A stretch of 64,000 nucleotides of DNA from Ostreococcus mediterraneus. Lineage: Eukaryota > Chlorophyta > Mamiellophyceae > Mamiellales > Bathycoccaceae. The stretch lies in the NCBI GenBank assembly GCA_012295225.1, contig WMKK01000017.1:248001-312000 (forward strand). Reading direction: 5' to 3'. The notes under the pieces were generated by a model. That model did not search any database. It worked only from the letters and a program-made list of their open reading frames with translations, and was not told the DNA's origin. Of the stretch, positions 56,309 to 64,000 are shown one piece after another (positions within the stretch are counted from its first letter, which is position 1; each line of letters begins with the position of its first letter). A program made the position numbers and the translations under genes.

Positions 56309-57157
56309 TTAGCGCACGACGTCGACGACGAGACGTCGCGATTTGAGCGACGACCACGCCCATCGCTTGTAGTACACCGCTTGCACCGCGACTAAGGCCA
56401 TCGCAAACATCCACTTTGCTCCCATCAATTTACGATCATCCATCTCCGGCTCTGCCGCCCACGCCAAAAACGTCGTCACATCCTTGGCCATTTGCGTCTC
56501 TGTCGCCGGCGTCCCGTCGTCGTACTCCACGCCGCCATCCACCAACATCTTCGGCATCGCAATCGCCCCTCCAGGGAAATACGGATTATAATGCAGCCCT
56601 TCTCTCACCTCAACCCCCGCCGGCGGCTCGCGATACCCAAGCAACAACGCAAACACATAATTCTGCCCGTCGTGTCTCGCCTTTGTAATCAACGACAAAT
56701 CCGGCGGGTACGCCCCGTTATTCACAAACCTCGCCCCTTCCTCATTCGCATACGGCCCCGGGATCCTATCGCTCAGCTTCCCCGGACGATCAAACATCTC
56801 CCCAGTGTCATCCGGTCCATCTTCAATCTCAATCTCCTCCGCAAGCGCCTTGGCTTCGTCCTCCGTGTACGCCGCGCCGACCAAGTTGCGATAGCACACC
56901 AAGTTGATCGAATGACACGCCGCGCACACCTGCGTGTACACCTGATGCCCGCGACGAATCGCGGCGTGATCGTACGACGCAAACACGCCATCATGCGGCC
57001 ATGCGTACTGCGGGATCGCCAACCCGTGCTCGGCTTCGTCGGCGAACGCCACCGCGGAGGCGCCGATCGCCCCCAGGGCTGCGCTCCCGATCGCGCGCGG
57101 CGCTTTCGCCGCGCTCGCGGCGCGGTGCGCGAACGCGCGCGCGGCGGCGGCGAACAT
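56309..57157 (-). CDS. CYC1: Cytochrome c1 of mitochondrial complex III
   Basis: 282 residues from the ATG at 57157 (the frame remains open to 57502 without good leader features). The presequence [15 protein letters not shown] is followed by a hydrophobic sorting stretch ([18 protein letters not shown]), the bipartite leader of the family. The heme motif is CAACH in [22 protein letters not shown], with YPPDLSLI, a Met-containing [12 protein letters not shown] (axial ligand region) and a C-terminal membrane helix near [22 protein letters not shown]. It carries electrons from the Rieske protein to cytochrome c. Heme attachment may involve the heme lyase encoded at 22743. Confidence 0.95.
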   Translation of the reverse strand: MFAAAARAFAHRAASAAKAPRAIGSAALGAIGASAVAFADEAEHGLAIPQYAWPHDGVFASYDHAAIRRGHQVYTQVCAACHSINLVCYRNLVGAAYTEDEAKALAEEIEIEDGPDDTGEMFDRPGKLSDRIPGPYANEEGARFVNNGAYPPDLSLITKARHDGQNYVFALLLGYREPPAGVEVREGLHYNPYFPGGAIAMPKMLVDGGVEYDDGTPATETQMAKDVTTFLAWAAEPEMDDRKLMGAKWMFAMALVAVQAVYYKRWAWSSLKSRRLVVDVVR

Positions 57158-57597
57158 CGGGGCGTGGAGTCGAACGAGGGCGACGCGCTCGCGGGCACCC
57201 GGGCGCGATCGCGTCGGCGCGCGCGGCGTACAGTGCGGCGAATCGGCGACGCGCGATCGGGCGCGCCTGTGGAACCCCTCGTCGCGGTGCTGTGCGAGTG
57301 GGGGGTACGTGACCAATCGTGACTCAAGGCGATCGATGGTGTGACGAGTCATGATTGGCCAATGTGGTGCGTGCGCGACCGCGCGCGCCGTCGACCGACG
57401 ACCGCGCGAGACGGCGACGAGTCGCGCGCGAGACGGCGACGGCGCGACGAGCGACGCGCGCGCGGTCGACGCGAGCGATTCGCGTCGCGCGCGGCGGTGC
57501 ACGGGGCGTCGTGAGGGCGTGATCGCGTCGGATTTCGTTGGAGAGAGTGATTTGATTCTTCATTCGCGCGCGTCTCGCGTTTCTTTCGGCGTTCGTC
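57158..57597. promoter_or_regulatory. Divergent intergenic region, CYC1 / YEATS gene
   Basis: 440 bp, CGCG-rich, with open frames on both strands that are Arg/Ala translations of low-complexity DNA. It presumably contains both promoters. Confidence 0.35.
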
Positions 57598-58221
57598 ATG
57601 GGGGGGTCGGATGACACCGGTCACGAGTACACGCAACCGATCATCATCGGGACGATTGCGTATTATTTGGGGAAGAAGGCGGACGAGTATCATTCGCACC
57701 GGTGGACGGTGTACGCGCGCGGGTTGGATGGGGAGGATTTGACGCGTTGCGTGAAGAGCGTGACGTTTACGTTGCATCCGTCGTTTGATGAAGCACAGCG
57801 GGTGTTGAGTGCGCCACCGTATGAGGTGACGGAGACGGGGTGGGGTGAGTTTGATATCGGGGTGAAGATTGAGTTTACGGATGATTGCGGGGCGAGCGCG
57901 GTGTCGACGACGACGCCGTTAAAGTTGTTTCCGACGGCGGATGAAATCGCCAAGAATGGGCCACAAACGACGAAAAAGCCGGTGATTAAGGAGAGATATG
58001 AAGAAATTGTGTTTCATGATGTAGATACGGCGTTTTATAAGCGTATGAAGGCGCATGGGTCGAAGAAGGCGCCAGCGAGCGAGCACGATCAGGCGTGGTC
58101 GTCATTCAAGGACAAATCCGAGCTCATTGCGATTTACGCCGCGCGCAAGGTGACCGAAGAGCGCTTGGCGGTGCTCAAGCAACACATAGAAGTTTTGGAA
58201 TCAATCGACGCGTCGGGTTGA
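57598..58221 (+). CDS. YEATS-domain chromatin reader (YAF9/TAF14/GAS41 type)
   Basis: 207 residues. The YEATS domain fills residues ~15-150: YHSHRWTVYARGLDGEDLTRCVKSVTFTLHPSF, PPYEVTETGWGEFDIGVKIEF. The Trp and Phe of the acyl-lysine pocket (ETGWGEF) are present. The C-terminus is a helix with EERLAVLKQHIEVLESID, likely a short coiled coil as in GAS41/YAF9. It should sit in SWR1- or NuA4-type complexes and bind acylated histone H3. Which complex cannot be told from the sequence. Confidence 0.9.
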   Translation: MGGSDDTGHEYTQPIIIGTIAYYLGKKADEYHSHRWTVYARGLDGEDLTRCVKSVTFTLHPSFDEAQRVLSAPPYEVTETGWGEFDIGVKIEFTDDCGASAVSTTTPLKLFPTADEIAKNGPQTTKKPVIKERYEEIVFHDVDTAFYKRMKAHGSKKAPASEHDQAWSSFKDKSELIAIYAARKVTEERLAVLKQHIEVLESIDASG

Positions 58222-58355
58222 TGATGACGCGCGGTACTTGGTAGTCTAAGCTAGTGTTTTTTTAAATGTGACACGTTTCGCGAAGAGGAACGCCGAGCCC
58301 GCGCGCGTCCGCACAACGTGCCGCGCGTACGACCCCCCGTCGCTCTCTCGCACAG

Positions 58356-59378
58356 GTCGCCATTTCGCAAACAGAATATTTCAACGCCATCGCGCGCGCG
58401 CTCGCGGCGAATGCCGCACTGCCGCCGTGCGCAAAGCTCGAGCGCTTCGCCGCTTCTAAAAACGCCACACAAAAAACGCCCGTGTCAATCGCAGTCACGA
58501 GCGATTTGCACTGCGACATGCGCGCGAATGCCGACGCCATGGATGCGTATGCGCGACAAGAAATCGCCAGACACGGTGACGACCCCAGGGTGTGCGTGTT
58601 GGTCGTCGCAGGTGACGTAGGGACGTCGTTGGAGTCTATTACCAAAACGCTGTCCACGTTGCGGCGTTCAGTGGACGCGCTTTGCTACTTGCCCGCGGGG
58701 AATCACGAGCTTTGGACGTCAAACGCCGAGAAGTGGGCGTCGTCTTCTTTGGCTTCAGGAACGAACGAACGCCCTTGGTACGCGTGCGATTCGCTCGGTA
58801 AGCTTGTGAAACTGATAGACGTGTGCACGTCTTTGGATGTGAGATGTACGCCGACGCGTTTCGGAGATGTCGTCGTTATGCCGACGTACGGCTGGTACTC
58901 GGACGATTTCGACGGAACCAATCGCGAGTACACGGCCCTTGAAGCGCGTTTTGACGCCGGCGCGCGTTGGCCATCATGGATCGATGCAAATAATCCGAGG
59001 AATTCGCACGCCCCGGGCATCGCGCCGTTCATGTCGTCGCTCAACGCGCACTGCCTAAGGACGTTTCGCGCGTCATCACCCGACCTCGCGAGAACGGTGA
59101 AAACGCTCGTGACGTACTCACATTTTGTACCACGCGTAGAGCTTTACCGCGGGACGCCATCGTTACTTAAAGTCATGGGTTCGAAAATCATCGAAGACGA
59201 CATTCGAGCCGCCGCTCGAGCCTTTGCGCCCAGCGCGCACGTCCACGTGTTCGGCCATTCGCACTTAAACGTCGACACCACGGTCGATGGCGTGCGTTAC
59301 GTGCAATGCGCGCTGGGATACCCCAGTGAGCGGTGGTTTGGGATAAATTACCCCAAACTTGTGTACACCACGCATTGA
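58356..59378 (+). CDS. Metallophosphoesterase; 5' end not determined
   Basis: The coding frame with typical motifs runs from a probable splice acceptor (CTCTCGCACAG before 58356) to the stop at 59378. Motifs in order: TSDLHCD, VAGDVGTS, PAGNHELW, VTYSHFVP and HVFGHSHLN, the five metal-binding blocks of calcineurin-like phosphoesterases, all intact. The frame is open upstream to 58272 but has no ATG. The first ATG inside the gene comes after the DxH motif and would break the enzyme. Therefore a short 5' exon or a non-AUG start is needed. The GTG at 58482 lies directly before the first motif. The substrate is unknown. Confidence 0.8.
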   Translation, partial: VAISQTEYFNAIARALAANAALPPCAKLERFAASKNATQKTPVSIAVTSDLHCDMRANADAMDAYARQEIARHGDDPRVCVLVVAGDVGTSLESITKTLSTLRRSVDALCYLPAGNHELWTSNAEKWASSSLASGTNERPWYACDSLGKLVKLIDVCTSLDVRCTPTRFGDVVVMPTYGWYSDDFDGTNREYTALEARFDAGARWPSWIDANNPRNSHAPGIAPFMSSLNAHCLRTFRASSPDLARTVKTLVTYSHFVPRVELYRGTPSLLKVMGSKIIEDDIRAAARAFAPSAHVHVFGHSHLNVDTTVDGVRYVQCALGYPSERWFGINYPKLVYTTH

Positions 59379-59512
59379 AATGTCTCGCGCGCGAGGCGTG
59401 GTTATCCACTTTTTGGTCCCAACCCGAGCCGGCGCGATCGTCACTTCGCCGCGCCTGAACACCATTACCAAGCGCATCTTAGTCACCGCTGCGCGCGAAA
59501 GCGCATAATACC

Positions 59513-61270
59513 ATGCGGTACCATAGTCTTTTAGCCGTCGCTCGCGCGTTTGTCATCCTCGTCGGTGTTCTGGCGTCGTTCGTAGACGCCAAGCGCGTGG
59601 AAGGCAACGCGCAGCTCACGTCTGCGCTCACCGAGCTCGTGCTCGGGAAATTTAGCGTCGCCAAATCTGGTGGGACGATTGATTTGTCCCTTACGACGAC
59701 GAGTAAGGGATGGGATCGCGGCGCGCATAAATTAGAGCTGTTAGTGATGAATGACGCCGAGTACTTTGCCTGGCGCGCGCAGCTTAAAGCGGGTTCTTTG
59801 TGCGCGGATAGAAATAAAGCGGCGCGACAGAGGCACTACATCGATATTCCGCACGCGAAAGCCACGCACAAGGCGCCTGGGTATGAGTGGTTCGTTGACC
59901 CACAGAGTGGTGATCATTATCGGATAAACGTGGAGACTGGAAACGGGACGTGGATGCACCCGAGCGCGCACAACGAGAGCGCGGTGACCGCGATTACGCA
60001 TCGCGAGACGTCTTTACACGTCAAGATACGAGACACAAAGTCGGTGCAAGTGAGAACAAAGATGGTGGAGTATGGAGTATCAAGCAATTGGTTTTTCGTG
60101 TTGTGTGATTGTGCGTTGGAGTTTTATCCGGCGACGCCTCCCCCGTTGCGCTACGAGTTGGATTTGAGAAACGAAAACGAAGGACATTTACCGCAAGACA
60201 TACGTGGGCTCGGTGCGGTATACGCTGGGTTGCTATTATTCATGTTAGGCACGATGGTGGCGTTCGCCGTGCTGGCGTACAAGCAATACACTAGGGCATC
60301 GAGCATACACGCGTTGGTTTTAGCAGTCATGCTGGCGTACTGGTTTCAAGTCGGCGCGCTCGCCTTGGAGCTCATGCACATCACCGTGTATTCATTCAAT
60401 GGTAAGGGGTTGCGATGGCGACACTCATATTTTGCGGCCGATTTCGCCGCCGAAGTCTTGCAAGGCATGAGCGAATACATCACGGAATTCGTGCTGTTAT
60501 TCTTAGTGTGCGGGTGGACGACGTTGTCGATGACGATAAGCGGCTTGGGTGGAAGCCTTGCGAGTTTCGGAAGCTTTGCGTCGCTCGAATCTGGCGACGA
60601 CACCGCGCGCACGTCTTCAAACGAACAAAGCACGATATCTTTGTTTATTAGCGTGTTGAAGTCATTCTTCCACATTGACTCTGATAATCCAGACGTCAAG
60701 TACAGAATCAGTCTCGTCGCCGCCGCGTTGCGGTCGCCGGTGAACATGTTGAAGCGTGGCGCTGACACCACAGTTGGTGTTGTGATCTTGTTGTTTTTTG
60801 GTTGCGTGCACTTGATACTTGAGCTCATGGCGCGCAAGCATCACGAAGATTTCGAGGCGTTCCACGACCACGATCACTGGCCCGGGTACGCGTTGGTCGG
60901 CCTTCGCGTCTTCTTTGCCATTTTATTTATCGTCGCTGGCGGGTCCACGTTTGCCACAGCGAAGCGCCAACAAGACCCACCATTATCGACGTTTATTCGT
61001 CACCTTCTCATCATCGGTGCCGGATGGTTGTTGGCGTTTCCATTCGTAGTGTTTACGGCGAGTTTCGTCCCGCTCGTATGGCGACATCGGTACGTCGCCG
61101 GCGGGTGCGCGATGTTGCAATGCGTCGCGCTCGCCGCACTCGGCGTGCTGGTGCTCGTAGACGAATCTTTTAAGAAAATGTCTTCGGTCTCCATGACGGC
61201 GAGCACCGATAGCTCGAGGCGACAGACGCTCGGTAGTCGAGGACTACGAGCAAAGGTCGCGATTGATTGA
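59513..61270 (+). CDS. GPR180/TMEM145-like seven-TM protein with WW-like module in the luminal part
   Basis: 585 residues. Signal peptide MRYHSLLAVARAFVILVGVLASFVDA. Luminal region (~30-235) including YEWFVDPQSGDHYRINVETGNGTW, which has the Trp, Gly-x2-Tyr, Asn, Thr and Trp spacing of a WW domain. The seven membrane helices start with LGAVYAGLLLFMLGTMVAFAVLAYK and include VVILLFFGCVHLILELM and ALVGLRVFFAILFIVAG, as in the rhodopsin-like GpcrRhopsn4 family (GPR180, TMEM145). A Ser-rich loop (SFGSFASLESGDD) lies between helices 3 and 4. The C-tail is Ser/Arg rich. The role in algae is unknown. Confidence 0.82.
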   Translation: MRYHSLLAVARAFVILVGVLASFVDAKRVEGNAQLTSALTELVLGKFSVAKSGGTIDLSLTTTSKGWDRGAHKLELLVMNDAEYFAWRAQLKAGSLCADRNKAARQRHYIDIPHAKATHKAPGYEWFVDPQSGDHYRINVETGNGTWMHPSAHNESAVTAITHRETSLHVKIRDTKSVQVRTKMVEYGVSSNWFFVLCDCALEFYPATPPPLRYELDLRNENEGHLPQDIRGLGAVYAGLLLFMLGTMVAFAVLAYKQYTRASSIHALVLAVMLAYWFQVGALALELMHITVYSFNGKGLRWRHSYFAADFAAEVLQGMSEYITEFVLLFLVCGWTTLSMTISGLGGSLASFGSFASLESGDDTARTSSNEQSTISLFISVLKSFFHIDSDNPDVKYRISLVAAALRSPVNMLKRGADTTVGVVILLFFGCVHLILELMARKHHEDFEAFHDHDHWPGYALVGLRVFFAILFIVAGGSTFATAKRQQDPPLSTFIRHLLIIGAGWLLAFPFVVFTASFVPLVWRHRYVAGGCAMLQCVALAALGVLVLVDESFKKMSSVSMTASTDSSRRQTLGSRGLRAKVAID

Positions 61271-61457
61271 TTTGATTGATGAGTGATTTTTACAAACTTC
61301 ACCTACCGTTAGGCTGCTTGCAATTTATCACTTGAGACGTTAGCTAAATATGAAACATTCGTCGTAGAACGTCCGTTCGAGTGTGCGTGCTATAGGGGAC
61401 AGTGATTTCTTAATTGTTGCTGCTGCTGCGCTTGTTTTTGTTGTTGTTGCTTGGTTA

Positions 61458-62609
61458 TTAGTTTTCGGCGTCGACGCTCAAATCCAACGACCGGTTCATC
61501 CGATAATCTTCATCCGCGGCCCAACGCTCGTAATCTTTCGCCAAACCGTCGATGAATACTTTTTGCAACACCTTTAACGTCGTCCCGAGCACGGTGTCGC
61601 CCACGCGCTGGGTCAAACTTCTCGGAAGCACGGCGAACGCACCCGGAGGATCGACGCCGACGCCGATATCTGTCCATCCCATGATGCACGCCCCATCGCT
61701 CTCCTTTGCCGTTGCCGCTTCTGGATCGTCACTAAAGCCCGTGCGCGTCAACGGACCACCATTTAAACTCCCATCACCCGCCGAACGCCATCGAAACGCC
61801 GTCGTTCCACGATTCACAAACATTTCATTCAATCCTAAATCCTCCACCACCTTGCCCTCCACGCGCGCGCTCTTAATCTCAATCAACACACACGGCCCAC
61901 GCATCTTTACCTTTTCCGACTCCGGCCTCGCCCCAGGTCGCGTACGATCTTGTTGCTCATCCCACGTTCCTCCGTGCCACGTATCGACAACCTCATCATC
62001 GCCTAAACACCGAACGCGCACGCGAATCACCGGCTGCACCTCGAGCGATAAAAACTTCAACCCAGGAATCACGAGCTCAAACGCCTCATCTCTCGACGTT
62101 GGATCGCACGCCAACGAATCCGGCGCGTCACGCACGGGATCACACGCCACCTTGGCCATCGTCGCCCCGAGCGGCAGCGGCACGTCGACGTACTGCGACA
62201 CCGGAAGACGCATGTACGCCGAGAGCGACAAGTCGCGCGACTCGCTCTCTCGCACGCTCGACCGCACCTTGGTCTTCGCGCGCAAATTCACATCCCACTG
62301 CTTGACGCCGTCATCAACGACATCCGCGCCGCTGCTCGGCGCGATATCCACCGCCGTATCGCGCGCGCGAACGTCCCGGCGCGATATCATGGATGATGAT
62401 GTCGTCAAAGATATCGTCGATCGTCGGCGCATCGATGCGCCGCCGCATCGCGCCGTCACGCTCGCCGGCGCCGTCGCCGGCGCCATCGCGCGCGTCGTGA
62501 CCCACACCATGTTCTCTCGCGCGCTCGACCGCTCGCGTGCGCCCGGTGCGATCGACGCGGCGACGAATGCCGTCGTCACAATCGCACGCGCACGACAGTG
62601 GTGATTCAT
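61458..62609 (-). CDS. DUF1997-family plastid protein
   Basis: 383 residues from the ATG at 62609. The in-frame ATG at 62621 overlaps the divergent RING gene's ATG. Later starts (62510, 62432) are also possible. The leader of ~120 residues is Arg/Ala/Thr rich. The domain reads LSLSAYMRLPVSQYVDVPLPLGATM, then ELVIPGLKFLSLEVQPVIRVRVRCLG, typical of DUF1997 (beta-rich lipid-like fold), ending with VLKVLQKVFIDGLAKDYERWAAD. The family occurs in cyanobacteria and plastids. Its function is unsettled. 11 bp separate the two starts. Confidence 0.75.
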   Translation of the reverse strand: MNHHCRARAIVTTAFVAASIAPGARERSSARENMVWVTTRAMAPATAPASVTARCGGASMRRRSTISLTTSSSMISRRDVRARDTAVDIAPSSGADVVDDGVKQWDVNLRAKTKVRSSVRESESRDLSLSAYMRLPVSQYVDVPLPLGATMAKVACDPVRDAPDSLACDPTSRDEAFELVIPGLKFLSLEVQPVIRVRVRCLGDDEVVDTWHGGTWDEQQDRTRPGARPESEKVKMRGPCVLIEIKSARVEGKVVEDLGLNEMFVNRGTTAFRWRSAGDGSLNGGPLTRTGFSDDPEAATAKESDGACIMGWTDIGVGVDPPGAFAVLPRSLTQRVGDTVLGTTLKVLQKVFIDGLAKDYERWAADEDYRMNRSLDLSVDAEN

Positions 62610-62619
62610 CAGGCGCGTC

Positions 62620-63423
62620 ATGGCGCACGCCGACGCGCCGCCGAACGCGCCGTCGTGCGCGATATGCCTCGACGATTTCGACGACTCGCGTCTCGCGTGC
62701 GATTTGCCCTGCTGCGGCGGCGCGCGCGCGCGCGATTCCACGGTGCATTTCTGCATTCAATGCGTTTCGCATCTCTGCGCTCGCGTTCGCGTTCGCGACG
62801 TCGCGGCGCGATGCCCGCGGTGTCGCGCCGCCATCGTCGCGCGACACGACGGGTCGTTTGCGCTCGCATCGTGCTCGCGGGTGTGCGACGTGTGTCGACA
62901 GCCCAAGGCGACGGGGTTGGTGTGCGACGCGTGCGCGCTGGGCCGCCGGTTTACGTTGAGATACGCGTGCGTTCGATGCGGGCGAACGCAACGCATTCCG
63001 CATCCGATGTGGCGGTACATGGCGACGCCGCGCGATGCGAGCGATGTGACGTGGGCGTGCGGCGCGTGTCAGGATTTCACGCACTGGGTGATTGATGCAT
63101 CCGATGTGGCGCGGGTGCCGACGTACGACGCTCCGGATTCGTGGAGCGACGCTCGGGAGGCATTTTTTGAGGAGTTACGCGCGGAAATGCGCGCGGCACC
63201 GCGAGGGGCTGTGTATATTAGGACGACGCATTGGTCGGTGTGTGCGCAACGCGCGTTGGTGGCGGTGTGTGTGGTGTTTTTCGGGGTGATGATTGCTATG
63301 TACGGAGGCGAAGCGAACTTTGTCGAGCCAAACGCAGACGCGGCGTCGGCGATTCGCGCGCGAAGAGCGGCGCGGCGCGTGACGTTTCCATCGTACGGCG
63401 GGCGTAACATGACTGGATTTTGA
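62620..63423 (+). CDS. RING-type membrane protein (putative E3 ligase)
   Basis: 267 residues. Residues ~13-75: CAICLDDF, CDLPCCGG, FCIQCVSHL, CPRCRAAI, a RING-like Cys/His layout with an extra CC pair. A second Cys cluster follows (CDVCRQPKATGLVCDACALG, CVRCGRTQ, CGAC). A membrane helix lies near residues 215-235 (RALVAVCVVFFGVMIAMY), followed by a short tail. This suggests a tail-anchored or single-pass E3 ubiquitin ligase, RING side in the cytosol. The spacing is unusual, so ligase activity is inferred. It is divergent from the DUF1997 gene with overlapping candidate ATGs. Confidence 0.7.
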   Translation: MAHADAPPNAPSCAICLDDFDDSRLACDLPCCGGARARDSTVHFCIQCVSHLCARVRVRDVAARCPRCRAAIVARHDGSFALASCSRVCDVCRQPKATGLVCDACALGRRFTLRYACVRCGRTQRIPHPMWRYMATPRDASDVTWACGACQDFTHWVIDASDVARVPTYDAPDSWSDAREAFFEELRAEMRAAPRGAVYIRTTHWSVCAQRALVAVCVVFFGVMIAMYGGEANFVEPNADAASAIRARRAARRVTFPSYGGRNMTGF

Positions 63424-63542
63424 TTGCGCATCCATGTATAAAATATATAACAACACACAACGGTACGACGTGTACCGGTAGCTAGAGTAAATGTCTTTTG
63501 TTTCGTGTAAATGACGCTCGCGCGAGCAAAACTAAAAATGCG

Positions 63543-64000
63543 TCAACTATCCGCCGCTCCGGGTGGGAAATCGGTTGCAATTTCTTCCGCCACGACGCCT
63601 TTATTCACCAACTTATCCTCACCCGAAACCACGCGGGCATTGATGATTCGCGCATCGGTGCTGATGGCGTTTAAAAACTCCTCCCCTTTGGTGACGTAGC
63701 CAAATACCGCGAATTCGCCCTCTTCAAACGACAACCCGCCGAGCCCGGCGCTTCGCTTATCAAAGAGATAAATGAAGAATTGTTGCGCGTCTGATTGCCC
63801 GTCTTTCGCACGCGCCATGGCGACCGAACCATTGATGCTTAATGGAATGCTTGGGATCGCCTCGCCGCTTTGGACGTCCAAGGGTGAGCGGTAGAGCGGC
63901 TCAAAGGCGTCGCTCGCTTTAATCTCGAGCGGCACGCTCGGAGCGTCGACGTCGCTCGAACCGCCCAAGATGGACGTTTCACTTCGACGCAAAGGAGCGT
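63543..64000 (-). CDS. CYP37: CYP37-type cyclophilin, C-terminal part (cut by window edge)
   Basis: Partial gene: the frame is open to the window end. The visible ~150 residues match the C-terminal part of plastid multidomain cyclophilins: VPLEIKASDAFEPLYRSPLD, GSVAMARAKDGQSDAQQFF, YLFDKRSAGLGGLSFEEGEF and AVFGYVTKGEEFL. The QFF-YL-DKR-SGLGGLSF wording is closer to CYP37 than to CYP38/TLP40. It is probably a thylakoid-lumen protein with a prolyl-isomerase fold. N-terminal domains are not visible here. Confidence 0.85.
   Translation of the reverse strand, partial: APLRRSETSILGGSSDVDAPSVPLEIKASDAFEPLYRSPLDVQSGEAIPSIPLSINGSVAMARAKDGQSDAQQFFIYLFDKRSAGLGGLSFEEGEFAVFGYVTKGEEFLNAISTDARIINARVVSGEDKLVNKGVVAEEIATDFPPGAADS

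Overview
The window looks like nuclear DNA of a very compact picoplanktonic green alga (Mamiellophyceae, Ostreococcus-like). This is inferred from about 40 genes in 64 kb, mostly single-exon and GC-rich, with gaps often of 60-300 bp, many N-terminal transit-peptide-like leaders, and a set of plant/algal plastid proteins (CLPR2, solanesyl-diphosphate synthase, a shikimate-kinase-like protein, plastid-type gyrase A, a CYP37-type cyclophilin, a DUF1997 protein). Three genes clearly carry spliceosomal introns of 115-199 nt (SDA1, a small membrane protein, TRM11). A few single N bases show it is a draft consensus. The species itself cannot be fixed from the sequence.

Layout: 1-7.3 kb holds PHAX, an ARF GTPase, a kinase with AT-hooks and Cys motifs, CLPR2 and a long-chain prenyl-diphosphate synthase. 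7.3-12.9 kb is a distinct island: visibly more AT-rich in large parts, almost without host genes, full of inverted and direct repeats and short terminal-inverted-repeat elements. It carries one small Cys-rich basic ORF and one secreted, probably GPI-anchored protein gene that lies between two diverged ~300-bp direct repeats. 12.9-28 kb holds an FAD monooxygenase, a double-glycosyltransferase fusion, a PAF-acetylhydrolase-like lipase, a shikimate-kinase-like gene, SAP-FCF2, cytochrome c heme lyase, a UBTD-like protein, MON1 and UBP6/USP14. 28-45 kb holds SDA1, an RS-KH-J-domain protein, a helicase-associated-repeat protein, TRM11, two neighbouring PARP-type zinc-finger-like paralogues, a TPR-thioredoxin, a WW/CHCHD2-like protein and RPF2. 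45-64 kb holds gyrase A, LAS1, METTL26-like, ELP1, cytochrome c1, a YEATS protein, a metallophosphoesterase, a GPR180-like seven-TM protein with a WW-like module, a DUF1997 protein, a RING membrane protein and the 3' part of a cyclophilin.

Functional themes: four ribosome-assembly factors (FCF2, SDA1, RPF2, LAS1) plus PHAX, two tRNA-modification genes (TRM11, ELP1), mitochondrial cytochrome c biogenesis (heme lyase and one possible client, cytochrome c1), and several plastid house-keeping proteins. The least explained parts are the 5.6-kb repeat island and several unusual domain combinations: kinase with AT-hooks and CxxC repeats, two glycosyltransferases in one chain, SAP with Fcf2, helicase-associated repeats without a helicase, and WW-like modules in unexpected proteins. 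Many genes are divergent with very short shared promoters, twice with candidate start codons overlapping on a CATG palindrome.
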